Virus record (IMG/VR): IMGVR_UViG_3300042545_001229
Location: 1-22,948 of that record
DNA length: 22,948 nucleotides
From: a virus
Direction: 5' to 3' (one strand)
Position numbers and translations under genes: made by a program
Part shown: in pieces, positions 9,540 through 18,349 of the stretch
Numbering within the stretch: position 1 is the first letter of the stretch
How the letters are laid out: each line of letters opens with the position of its first letter
The notes under the pieces: model-generated
What the model saw: only the letters and a program-made list of their open reading frames with translations
What the model was told of the DNA's origin: nothing
The model's database searches: none

Positions 9540-12500
9540 ATGGCACAAAACACTAATTTAAATACATCTCCATATTTTGATGATTTTGATCCAACAAAAA
9601 ATTATCAAAGAGTTTTATTTAAGCCAGGAACTCCAATTCAAGCAAGAGAACTAACAACACTACAATCTATTCTACAGAATCAGGTTGAAAAATTTGGTAA
9701 ACACTTTTTCAAAGAAGGATCTGTAGTAATTCCCGGAAATATTGCATATGATTCAGAATATACTTGTGTTCAAATTGACCCAACTCACTTAAGTATTCCA
9801 GTAATAACTTATTTGTCATATTTGATTGGTAAACAAATAAAAGGCGAATCGAGTGGAGTATTTGCTAAGATTGAAAATTATATTACTAGTGAAGAATCTG
9901 AAAATGATAGCTTTACTTTGTATATAAAGTACCAAAGTTCTAGTGAAACTGATTTTACTCGTAGTACTTTTATTGATGGAGAAAATTTAATCGTTCTAGA
10001 AAATATTGATTATGGATTAGGTGTTATTAGACTAGAATCATCATTTGCAACTACAATTATATCCAATTCAACTGCAACAGGATCTGCAGCAAAAATAGAA
10101 TCAGGTGTTTATTTCATAAGGGGATTTTTTGTAGACGTTTTTCCTCAAACAGTAATATTAGATCAATATTCAAATTTACCATCCTATAGAATTGGACTAT
10201 CTATTTTTGAAGATATAGCCGTACCTTCCCAAGAAAATTCTGATTTATTTGATAATGCTAGGGGATTTTCAAACTTTGCTGCTCCTGGAGCAGACAGACT
10301 TCGAATTGTAACAACTTTAATAAAAAAATCTTTAAATGATTTTAATGATGAGAACTTTATTGAGTTATTGAGGATTGAAAATGGAAATATTAAGAGAATT
10401 CTTAAAAAAGAAGATATTCCCTCTCTAATAACAGATGAGTTAGCAAGAAGAACAACCGATGAGTCTGGAGATTATTATGTAACCCCATTCAGAGTTGTTC
10501 CAAAAGAATCATTAAATGACAAAATAGGAAATAATGGTGTTTATAATTTAGGTCAATTAACTAAACAAGGAAGTACCCCTTCAGACGACCTATTGACATT
10601 GCAAATTTCTCCAGGAAAAGCATATGTCAAAGGATACGAAGTAGAAACTCTTGTAACAGTAAATGCAGATCTGGAAAAACCCAGAACTACAACAACTGTT
10701 AACGACGTAACTGTTCCTTTTAGTTTAGGTAACCAAGTAGAAGTTAATAATGTTTATGGATCAGTTCCTGTTGGATTTGGTTCAACTAGTCAAGTAACAT
10801 TATATTCAAAAAGAACTGCAACACCAGGTCTTCCTTCTGGAATTCCAGTAGGAGTAGCTAGGATTTATGATTTAAAATTAAAAAATACTGCATATTCCAA
10901 TTCTTCTACTCCTTTTGAAGCATCGGTTTATGATGTACAAACTTATACATATTTGACATTAAATACTACCATAACCCTATCCAAACCATCGTTTGTTGAG
11001 GGTAAAAATAGTTCTGCATCTGGATATTTATCGTCATCTGTTACAAATAGCAATCAATTGGTACTATATCAAACTTCTGGAGATTTTATTGTAGGTGAAC
11101 AATTAAAAATTGATGGTCAAGATATTTCCAGAACAATAGTTAGTGTTAGGGATTATGATCTGGGAGATATAAGACAACTAGTTGGATATGTTGGAACTAC
11201 AACATCTTTTACTGCAGACACTGCAATATCTGTAGGAGTTCCTATTGCACCACAAGGAACTACTTTTACCATCTCTGCAGGCTCTGGGGGAATAAGCACT
11301 GTAACAACATCATCCTCAACTTTTGGGGTAGGGATTAACACTGGAGACATTTTTGTTTATACTAAGTCTGGGGAAATATTACCTACTTACAATAGAGTTA
11401 CTTCTGTAAGTGTTTCTGCAAAATCTATAACTATTGAAGCAACCACAAGTGTTTCTGGCATCAATAGTGGAGGATTACCCGCAAGCACAACAACTACGAG
11501 TGGATTGTTTAAAGGAGTTTCTACATTATTAAATAACAAACAATCATTTTTATTCGCCGAACTGCAAAATCAAAATGTTGCAAGCGTTGATGTTTCTGAT
11601 GCTGAAATAGTTTATAGAAAATCATATTCTGTAACCGTTGCATCTAATGGTTTGACAGCGACTTTAGAAAGTGATACTAATATCACTTTAGAGACATTTG
11701 ATGAGGAAGACTATTCTTTAGTGTTCTCTGATGGTACTGTTGAAACATTAACTTCCAGTCAATTTACGATTACCTCAGGAAGAACTTTAACATTAGTTAA
11801 TTTAAGTAAAAATGGTTCTGCAACATTAACGGTCACTTTAAGAAAAAGAAGATTAAAATCAAGGAAGAAAATTTTTAATAGATGTGCAGTTTTAGATATC
11901 AGGAATTCTAGTACTCGTTCATCTGGAATAGGTAGCACAACTCTCAATGATGGACTAACATATAGTCCATATTATGGCACAAGAGTGCAAGACTCCAGAA
12001 TATCGTTAAATGTACCCGATGTAATCTTCGTTGCAGGTGTTTTTGAATCTTCAGATTCTAATGATGCTGAGTTACCAAGATTGGAAGTTGTTGATTTAAA
12101 TGCAAATATTTTGAATGCAATTAAAGGTGAGATAATTTATGGACAATCGAGTAATGCAATAGCAAAGTTTGTTGCAACTAACGGAACAAATCAATTAGAA
12201 TTTGTATATATTAATGAAAATGCTTTTATTAAAGGCGAAAAAATCCTATTTGGGGAGTCAAATGTTAGTGCAAGAATAAGCGCTTTAATAGAAGGCGATA
12301 GAAATATAATGACTGATTTTCTTTTTGATAATGGTCAAACTTTGGAAATAGTTGACTATTCTTCTTTGAGAAGAAAGTCTGGCGTAACTTCGCCAACAAA
12401 GAGGTTAAAAATAATATATGATTATTACTACATAGATCCTAACGATACGGGAGACTTCGTAACTGTTAGTTCATATGAACGTGAAAGATACTCACAAGAC

Positions 12501-15500
12501 TTGCCAAGAATTTCTTATTATAGAGCAAGCGATATTGTAGACTTAAGACCTAGAGTTAGCCCATATAATAGTACTTTAACTCCGTTTTCTCCGTTTGAAT
12601 TTGATTCAAGAAAGTTTTTACCTGCAACAAATTCTAGTCCATATAATTTTGCTAAAGATAAGGACCTATTTTTATCATATTCTTACTATCTTGGTAGAAT
12701 TGATAAATTATATCTTAACCGATATGGAGAATTTTTTGTTACAAAAGGAGTAGCATCACAAACTCCAATTGCTCCAAATAATATTGAAAATGCTATGGAA
12801 GTAGCTACTATTTCCATGAGTCCATATGTTTATAACGTTAAGGATGTAATCGTTAAATTGTCCTCACACAAACGTTATAGGATGCAAGATATTGCAAGAC
12901 TTGAAGATAGAATAAGAAATATTGAATACTATACTTCACTATCTCTCTTAGAGACTGATACTAAGAATCTATCTTTAAGAGATTCACAAACTCAGTTAGA
13001 TAGATTTAAATGTGGTTTTCTTGTAGATAATTTTAAATCAATACGTTCAGGATCCTTGGGTGATTCTCAACATAAGTGTAGTATTGATACCATAGAAGGA
13101 TTACTTAGACCTCAACATTACACCACTTCAATAGATCTTCTTTTAGGATCAGAATCTGTAACGGGAATATCTAATATTTCAAATCCAGATGCTGATTTAA
13201 GGTTTGTAAAAGATTTAGGAAATCCAAATACAGTTAAAGTTGGCGATGTTGTTTGTTTAAAGTATAGTGATGAAGTATTTTTAAAGAATACTTTTGCAAC
13301 TAGAGTTGAAAATGTCAACCCATTTAATGTTGTTAACTGGATTGGATCTATCGAATTAAATCCATCAACGGATACTTGGATTGAAACTAGAGGATCAAAA
13401 AGGACAATCGATCAAGAAGGAAATTATGAAGCTACACTAAGAGCTCTTGGTGCGGATACTAATACTGGGTTATCTCCAATAGATTGGGGTTCTTGGGAAA
13501 CTACTTGGACTGGTAGACAAGAAATTGCCAGACAAAATGTGCATACTATATTCCAAGGAACTACTTTCGTTGGATCTACAGGTAATTGGTGGAGAGAAGA
13601 ACAAACTTTCAGAGATCAGTTTTTGACCTTTGCAAATGTTACTACTCTTACTACTTCGCAACAATCTAGACAAGGTATTCAATATAAAGTTGGCGAAAGA
13701 ATAGATTCTGTCAACTTGGGAACTTCTGTTGTATCTACAGAAATTGTTCATGTAATGAGATCTAGAAATATTGAGTTCATAGCAAAAAGATTAAAACCAA
13801 AAACAAAAGTTTATGCGTTTTTTGATAACGTTGATATGAACAAATATGTTGTTCCAAAGCTTATTGAAGTCCAAATGGAAAGTGGTACTTTCACTGTTGG
13901 AGAAACAGTCGTTGGTACAGTAGGAACAACATCAATTAAATTTAGATTGTCAACTGCTAACCATAAGTACGGACCATACAATCAACCTGAACAAGTTTAT
14001 ACTGATAATCCATATTCACCTACACAACTAATACCCATATCCTATTCAACAACTTCAACCATATTGAATGTTGATACAGCTTCTCTAGAATTACAATCTG
14101 CTTCTGGATTCTATGGACATATTATTACAAACATGCAACTGAGAGGCGAAACTTCTAAGGCAGTCGCAAAAGTAACGGATGTTAGATTAGTTAGTGATGT
14201 CTCTGGCACTGTGATTGGATCATTGTTTATCCCCGATTCAAGATTGCAGTCTACTCCATCATTTGAAACCGGAACAAAGACTTTTACTCTTACAACCAGT
14301 TCCACAAATACACCAATTATTGGCGCTACAGATAGTATAGCTGATGTTAAATTTAGATCATCGGGAACTATAAACAATACTGAAGAGGTTACTTTAAGAA
14401 CAAGGAATGCAAATGTTGAGAGAACTAGTAGAACTGAAGAAAGAACTTCAACTTCTCAAGAAACAGCACTGACAGCAGGAACTACTTTTATAAACCGTAC
14501 TGTAGTTCAAACCAGATGGGTTGACCCAATTGCACAGTCTTTTGAAGTCCCTGAAGAAACTGGAATTTTTATTACAAAATGTGATTTGTTCTTCAGAACT
14601 AAAGATACTAACAGTTTACCAATTACTATGCAAATCAGAACCATGCAAACTGGTTTGCCAACGACAACAATTATTCCTTTTGCTGAAGTTGTCTTAGATC
14701 CAAGTCAGGTTAATGTATCGGAAGATGGTAGAACTCCAACAACATTTACTTTCCCATCTCCAGTTTATCTTGAGAGTGGAAATGATTATTGTGTAGTATT
14801 ACTTTCAGTATCTAATGAATACACTGTATGGATTTCTAGAATGGGTGAGGAAGATGTAACAACATTGAATCTACCAGAGTCACAAAAAATAGTTGTATCG
14901 CAACAACCTTTATTAGGATCTATGTTTAAGTCTCAGAATGGTGCTACATGGGATCCTAGCCAATTAGAAGATCTCAAACTAACTCTTTATAGAGCAAAAT
15001 TTGTTACAGGATCTTCTACAGTTAGATTCTATAATCCAAAATTAGATATTGGTAATAATCAAATTGTAACTTTAAGACCTAATCCATTAGATTGTATTTC
15101 CAAATCAACTTTGATTGGACTAGGGAAGAGTCTGACTTCAACGGAGGTTACTGGATTAACCCCCGGAAGTCCAATATTGCAACGTAACAATCAAACTTTT
15201 AGATCTAATTTAAAGAGTATAGTTGGTTCTGTAGGAATTGGAAGCACATTAGTAGTAACTTCTGCAGGAGCCGCATTTACATCTACATTTAAAACTTATT
15301 CCAATGTAGATTTAGTTTCCATGACTGGTTTTGGTTTTGGGGCCAAAGTAAATTTAAGTGTTCAAAATGGAGTTGCTATTGCAGCCACAGTTTCTATTGG
15401 AGGTACTGGATACGCTTATGGAGATTCATTAGAAGTTAATTATTCCCAAACAGACGGACTTGGTAATAATTTAATTCTTACAATTCCAAACAATGTAGGA

Positions 15501-17024
15501 ATTATTTCTTCTTTCAATTCTCTATTAGTAGACAGAGTACAAGGAACTCTAAATCAAAATACTGTAGATAGTCTGTACTATGTTGGTTCTTCTGGAACTT
15601 CACTTCTTTCTAATGCAACGGTAAATACCATAACCGATTTGACTGATGGATTACATTTTAAAGTAAGTCACAACAATCACGGAATGTATTCTTTGGCTGA
15701 TAAAGTTGCACTTTCGGGAATGCAACCAGATCAAAAACCTGAAACATTAAAAGCTTTATATGATTCAACATCTACAAGTAATATTTCAGTAAGTTCTGTT
15801 GGAATATTTACAAGCTTTGAGAATGTTCCAGTATCTTCCGTAAATCCCGGATATATTTTAATTGATAATGAAGTTATCAAATACACTGGAGTAGTTACAT
15901 CTACAAATAGTCTAATTGGAATAACTAGAAACATTGACGACACCATTTCTGGATCATACGATATTGAATTTCCTATCTTTAAATATGAACTGAATGGAGT
16001 ATCTCTGAGAAGAATAAATAAAACTCATAATTTATCCGACACTAACTTAGTAACTTATCCAACTGATTTAGATTATTATTATGTTAAGGTTGGAATGAGT
16101 AGTAGAGGTATTGATAGAACACCAGGAAATGTTCTTGGATATCCTGCTTTATATTTTAACGATGATAAGTCTTGTGGGTCATATGATATTGTTCCATTAC
16201 TTGGATCACCAAAAGGACCTAAAGCGACTCAGAACATACCATTTAACGTTATTAGACCAAATATTCAAACATTATTACCACAAAAAACCTCTGTATCCGC
16301 AAAGGTAAGAACCTTTAGTGGATCTACTCCAGATAGTGATTTAACTCCATTTTTAGATCAAGGATTTGTTGATATATCTCTGAATTCCAATAATGAATTT
16401 AATTCTCCAAGAATTATTTCTTCTCAAGTTAACGAAGAAACATATCTATCGAGTTTCCCTGGTAAAAAATCATTCACTATGGAGTTGACATTATCAACTC
16501 AAAATGAAAAAGTTTCTCCAATGATTGATTTGGATAGAGTAAATTTAGTTACTATTGCAAATAGAATTAATTCTAAAGTTGTAGACTATTCTACTGATCC
16601 AAGAGTTAATTCTCTGAAAGATGATCCAACTGCAGCAACATATCTAAGTAACATTGTTATTTTGGATAAGGCTGCTGATAATTTGAAAGTGTTCTTTGAT
16701 GCTTTCAGACATTCAACAAATGATATTAGAGTATGTTATAGAATCTTTAGATCTGATGCTCCTTCAGAACCTCAACTTTGGCAGTTGTTCCCGGGATATG
16801 ATAACTTGGATGCAAATCTACAAGTCATTAATTCGGCTAAAAATAATGGAAGACCTGACAAAAATGTAACAAGTTCAACATCTGAAGACAATTTCAATTC
16901 TTATGAATTTACTGCTGTTAATTTACCGCAGTTTAATGGATTCCAGATAAAGATCTTAATGTCGGGAACTAATTCAGCATTTGTTCCAAAAATTAGAGAT
17001 TTTAGAGTTATTGCAACGATTTGA
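9540..17024 (+). CDS. Giant DUF4815-type virion structural protein (probable baseplate/tail rim, T4 gp9/gp10 position)
   Basis: 2494 residues, starting six bases after the gp8 stop; a GGAG at 9525-9528 precedes the ATG by 11 bases. The N-terminus (residues 13-65: FDPTKNYQRVLFKPG, then QARELTTLQSILQ, FGKHFFKEGSVV) is the DUF4815 signature found in T4-like cyanophage and other phage structural proteins. A long beta-rich region follows, then a conserved-looking middle with a helical RLEDRIRNIEYYTSLSLLE (about residue 1120) and a Trp-rich stretch (WGSWETTW, GNWWREEQ, about 1313-1355). After a Ser/Thr/Arg/Glu-rich linker (about 1620-1650), a segment starting QSFEVPEETGIFITKCDLFF (about 1662-1820) looks like a beta-sandwich. 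A GGTGY repeat is at about residue 1955. No enzyme motif or membrane segment is visible. A baseplate-rim or fibre-attachment role is inferred from position after gp8. Confidence 0.85.
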   Translation: MAQNTNLNTSPYFDDFDPTKNYQRVLFKPGTPIQARELTTLQSILQNQVEKFGKHFFKEGSVVIPGNIAYDSEYTCVQIDPTHLSIPVITYLSYLIGKQIKGESSGVFAKIENYITSEESENDSFTLYIKYQSSSETDFTRSTFIDGENLIVLENIDYGLGVIRLESSFATTIISNSTATGSAAKIESGVYFIRGFFVDVFPQTVILDQYSNLPSYRIGLSIFEDIAVPSQENSDLFDNARGFSNFAAPGADRLRIVTTLIKKSLNDFNDENFIELLRIENGNIKRILKKEDIPSLITDELARRTTDESGDYYVTPFRVVPKESLNDKIGNNGVYNLGQLTKQGSTPSDDLLTLQISPGKAYVKGYEVETLVTVNADLEKPRTTTTVNDVTVPFSLGNQVEVNNVYGSVPVGFGSTSQVTLYSKRTATPGLPSGIPVGVARIYDLKLKNTAYSNSSTPFEASVYDVQTYTYLTLNTTITLSKPSFVEGKNSSASGYLSSSVTNSNQLVLYQTSGDFIVGEQLKIDGQDISRTIVSVRDYDLGDIRQLVGYVGTTTSFTADTAISVGVPIAPQGTTFTISAGSGGISTVTTSSSTFGVGINTGDIFVYTKSGEILPTYNRVTSVSVSAKSITIEATTSVSGINSGGLPASTTTTSGLFKGVSTLLNNKQSFLFAELQNQNVASVDVSDAEIVYRKSYSVTVASNGLTATLESDTNITLETFDEEDYSLVFSDGTVETLTSSQFTITSGRTLTLVNLSKNGSATLTVTLRKRRLKSRKKIFNRCAVLDIRNSSTRSSGIGSTTLNDGLTYSPYYGTRVQDSRISLNVPDVIFVAGVFESSDSNDAELPRLEVVDLNANILNAIKGEIIYGQSSNAIAKFVATNGTNQLEFVYINENAFIKGEKILFGESNVSARISALIEGDRNIMTDFLFDNGQTLEIVDYSSLRRKSGVTSPTKRLKIIYDYYYIDPNDTGDFVTVSSYERERYSQDLPRISYYRASDIVDLRPRVSPYNSTLTPFSPFEFDSRKFLPATNSSPYNFAKDKDLFLSYSYYLGRIDKLYLNRYGEFFVTKGVASQTPIAPNNIENAMEVATISMSPYVYNVKDVIVKLSSHKRYRMQDIARLEDRIRNIEYYTSLSLLETDTKNLSLRDSQTQLDRFKCGFLVDNFKSIRSGSLGDSQHKCSIDTIEGLLRPQHYTTSIDLLLGSESVTGISNISNPDADLRFVKDLGNPNTVKVGDVVCLKYSDEVFLKNTFATRVENVNPFNVVNWIGSIELNPSTDTWIETRGSKRTIDQEGNYEATLRALGADTNTGLSPIDWGSWETTWTGRQEIARQNVHTIFQGTTFVGSTGNWWREEQTFRDQFLTFANVTTLTTSQQSRQGIQYKVGERIDSVNLGTSVVSTEIVHVMRSRNIEFIAKRLKPKTKVYAFFDNVDMNKYVVPKLIEVQMESGTFTVGETVVGTVGTTSIKFRLSTANHKYGPYNQPEQVYTDNPYSPTQLIPISYSTTSTILNVDTASLELQSASGFYGHIITNMQLRGETSKAVAKVTDVRLVSDVSGTVIGSLFIPDSRLQSTPSFETGTKTFTLTTSSTNTPIIGATDSIADVKFRSSGTINNTEEVTLRTRNANVERTSRTEERTSTSQETALTAGTTFINRTVVQTRWVDPIAQSFEVPEETGIFITKCDLFFRTKDTNSLPITMQIRTMQTGLPTTTIIPFAEVVLDPSQVNVSEDGRTPTTFTFPSPVYLESGNDYCVVLLSVSNEYTVWISRMGEEDVTTLNLPESQKIVVSQQPLLGSMFKSQNGATWDPSQLEDLKLTLYRAKFVTGSSTVRFYNPKLDIGNNQIVTLRPNPLDCISKSTLIGLGKSLTSTEVTGLTPGSPILQRNNQTFRSNLKSIVGSVGIGSTLVVTSAGAAFTSTFKTYSNVDLVSMTGFGFGAKVNLSVQNGVAIAATVSIGGTGYAYGDSLEVNYSQTDGLGNNLILTIPNNVGIISSFNSLLVDRVQGTLNQNTVDSLYYVGSSGTSLLSNATVNTITDLTDGLHFKVSHNNHGMYSLADKVALSGMQPDQKPETLKALYDSTSTSNISVSSVGIFTSFENVPVSSVNPGYILIDNEVIKYTGVVTSTNSLIGITRNIDDTISGSYDIEFPIFKYELNGVSLRRINKTHNLSDTNLVTYPTDLDYYYVKVGMSSRGIDRTPGNVLGYPALYFNDDKSCGSYDIVPLLGSPKGPKATQNIPFNVIRPNIQTLLPQKTSVSAKVRTFSGSTPDSDLTPFLDQGFVDISLNSNNEFNSPRIISSQVNEETYLSSFPGKKSFTMELTLSTQNEKVSPMIDLDRVNLVTIANRINSKVVDYSTDPRVNSLKDDPTAATYLSNIVILDKAADNLKVFFDAFRHSTNDIRVCYRIFRSDAPSEPQLWQLFPGYDNLDANLQVINSAKNNGRPDKNVTSSTSEDNFNSYEFTAVNLPQFNGFQIKILMSGTNSAFVPKIRDFRVIATI

Positions 17025-17029
17025 AAATT

Positions 17030-17272
17030 ATGTTAGTACCTGTAGAAGGAAACATGGGGTTGTTTCGAGATGAGAACTCCAATGCTATTCTAAACTGTTC
17101 TGATTCCGAGTACAAAAAGTATTTGGAATTGAAAACAGAACGAATAAACGAAGTTGATAGATTAAATCAAATTGACAACAAGGTTAATGAAATAGATCAA
17201 TTGAAGTCTGATGTAAGTGAAATGAAAGATATGATGAAATTGATTTTGTCCAAATTAGATTCTGGATCATAA
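17030..17272 (+). CDS. Small coiled-coil conserved phage protein
   Basis: 80 residues from ATG 17030 (MLVPVEG). A TTG at 17021, overlapping the upstream TGA, would add three residues (MKI) and is the alternative start; neither has a Shine-Dalgarno sequence. The N-terminal half carries GLFRDENSNAILNC, a short motif I associate with small conserved hypothetical proteins of T4-like cyanophages. The C-terminal half (about residues 35-78) is charged with hydrophobic heptads (EIDQLKSDVSEMKDMMKLIL), predicting one coiled-coil helix. It may be a minor virion component or an assembly helper for the giant protein before it. Function unknown. Confidence 0.75.
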   Translation: MLVPVEGNMGLFRDENSNAILNCSDSEYKKYLELKTERINEVDRLNQIDNKVNEIDQLKSDVSEMKDMMKLILSKLDSGS

Positions 17273-17275
17273 ATA
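17268..17275 (+). promoter_or_regulatory. Putative late promoter (CATAAATA) overlapping a stop codon
   Basis: CATAAATA overlaps the TAA (17270-17272) of the small coiled-coil gene and ends 20 bases before the ATG at 17296. It matches seven of eight bases of the T4 late octamer TATAAATA. The spacing to the start codon is almost the same as for the motif ahead of gp8 (19 bases), which supports a real promoter over chance. Confidence 0.55.
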
Positions 17276-17295
17276 CTTAAAAACGGATTCCAATA

Positions 17296-17628
17296 ATGGC
17301 GGCAAGGAATGTAAACTTAGTTCTTGAACAAGGGGTTGACTTTCAAGCCACCTTTACAATCAGGAATACTAATAACGCACCACTAAACTTAACTGGATAC
17401 ACCGGCATTTCCTCAATTAGGAAACATCCCGCATCTTCAACAACATACCCACTAACACTGGCTTTTCCCGATAGAATCAATGGAAAAATTGCAGTTTCTA
17501 TGGGATATACTGCAACTGACGCGATTGAAGGCGGTCGTTATGTTTATGATATTATTCTTATTTCTCCTAATTCTTACAGAACCCGAGCTGTTCAAGGAAA
17601 CGTTCTGGTAACTCCCGGAGTATCATAA
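17296..17628 (+). CDS. Small Ig-like / BppU-N-like virion structural protein
   Basis: 110 residues, all beta in character. The first part (LEQGVDFQATFTIRNTNNAPLNLTGY) has the pattern of BppU N-terminal-like and Ig-like phage baseplate domains: a strand, then a short N/G turn, then PLNLTGY. The second half, GGRYVYDIILISPN...RTRAVQGNVLVTPGVS, has the Y-x-Y-D-I strand and G-x-V-x-V-T-P-x-V ending common in phage virion proteins. It follows a late promoter motif by 20 bases, and its stop TAA shares one base with the next ATG (TAATG, 17626-17630), so the two are probably translationally coupled. Probably a baseplate or fibre accessory protein; the family call is from pattern only. Confidence 0.75.
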   Translation: MAARNVNLVLEQGVDFQATFTIRNTNNAPLNLTGYTGISSIRKHPASSTTYPLTLAFPDRINGKIAVSMGYTATDAIEGGRYVYDIILISPNSYRTRAVQGNVLVTPGVS

Positions 17629-18305
17629 TGACTGATTACTTAGTAACGTTAAACGAACCAGGTCCATATAGAATTGGTGTTGACTATGAAATTCCTACAA
17701 AGTCAATACAATACGGGAACATAATTCTTGACAATATAAATTCCCAATTTACCGGAGTTGCTCATACATTTGGATTATTTTATACTGGAGATAATTATGT
17801 TCCAATAAATGAACAACAACTCATAGTTAGTTTAAATAATGTAATTCTAGAACCACTTCAAGACTTTGTAATATCAAATAATAATATTATTTTTACAAAT
17901 GCTCCAGATGTTGGAGATGATGTTTTTATTATTGCTCTTGCAACGACAGCAGACTTAACCAGAACTATTAATTATGTTGTTGATAGTGGATCTATCGCAA
18001 TGATTGCGGGTAACAAGGGCTCCGTAACCTTAGATGTAAGTGGAATTATTGAGTCTTTGGTTATCTTGTCCGATCAACAAGGTGATCTGACTCTGGACAT
18101 TAAGAAATCAACATATTCAACATTTCCAACTTTTACTTCCATAGTTGGTGGAGTATATCCACAAATTACAAATGCTAGAAAAGTTAGAGATGATAATTTA
18201 ACTAATTGGGATACAACTTTGGTTGCTGGTAGTATTTTGACTTTTGATGTTATTGCGGTAAATAATATCAATAGATTTCTGATTTCTTTAAAATTAAAAT
18301 TATAA
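17628..18305 (+). CDS. Tail-fibre-like virion structural protein
   Basis: 225 residues. The start is set by TAATG overlap with the previous gene and a GGAG at 17617-17620, seven bases upstream. Two modules can be seen. Residues about 40-110 (GVAHTFGLFY..., VSLNNVILEPLQDFVIS, NNIIFTNAPDVGDDVFI) are the NGVxQxPxxDYxVxGxxIxFxxxPxxGD beta module common in phage fibres. Residues about 120-225 (SGSIAMIAGNKGSVTLDV, DLTLDIKKSTYSTFP, DDNLTNWDTTLVAGSILTFDV, INRFLISLKLKL) match the widespread tail-fibre C-terminal pattern: D-I-x-K-x-T-Y-x-x-F-P, then L-x-x-W-x-T-x-x-x-A-G-D/S, then V-x-R-x-x-x-x-L-K. The latter usually forms the trimeric end of fibre proteins. It probably binds at the baseplate periphery as a short fibre; receptor unknown. 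Confidence 0.8.
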   Translation: MTDYLVTLNEPGPYRIGVDYEIPTKSIQYGNIILDNINSQFTGVAHTFGLFYTGDNYVPINEQQLIVSLNNVILEPLQDFVISNNNIIFTNAPDVGDDVFIIALATTADLTRTINYVVDSGSIAMIAGNKGSVTLDVSGIIESLVILSDQQGDLTLDIKKSTYSTFPTFTSIVGGVYPQITNARKVRDDNLTNWDTTLVAGSILTFDVIAVNNINRFLISLKLKL

Positions 18306-18308
18306 ATA
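18301..18308 (+). promoter_or_regulatory. Late promoter (exact TATAAATA)
   Basis: An exact copy of the T4 late promoter octamer TATAAATA overlaps the TAA stop (18303-18305) of the fibre-like gene and ends 41 bases before the next ATG. In T4 this element is read by RNA polymerase carrying gp55 and gp33 with the sliding clamp. The downstream leader contains a strong ribosome binding site. This is the best promoter candidate in the window. Confidence 0.65.
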
Positions 18309-18334
18309 AAGATAGTTATTAAAAATCGTCCTGT

Positions 18335-18341
18335 AGGGGAG
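18335..18341 (+). promoter_or_regulatory. Strong Shine-Dalgarno sequence
   Basis: AGGGGAG lies eight bases before ATG 18350 and fixes that start. It is one of the strongest ribosome binding sites in the window, together with a private late promoter, so the protein is probably made in high amounts. Confidence 0.7.
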
Positions 18342-18349
18342 TTGTTTAA

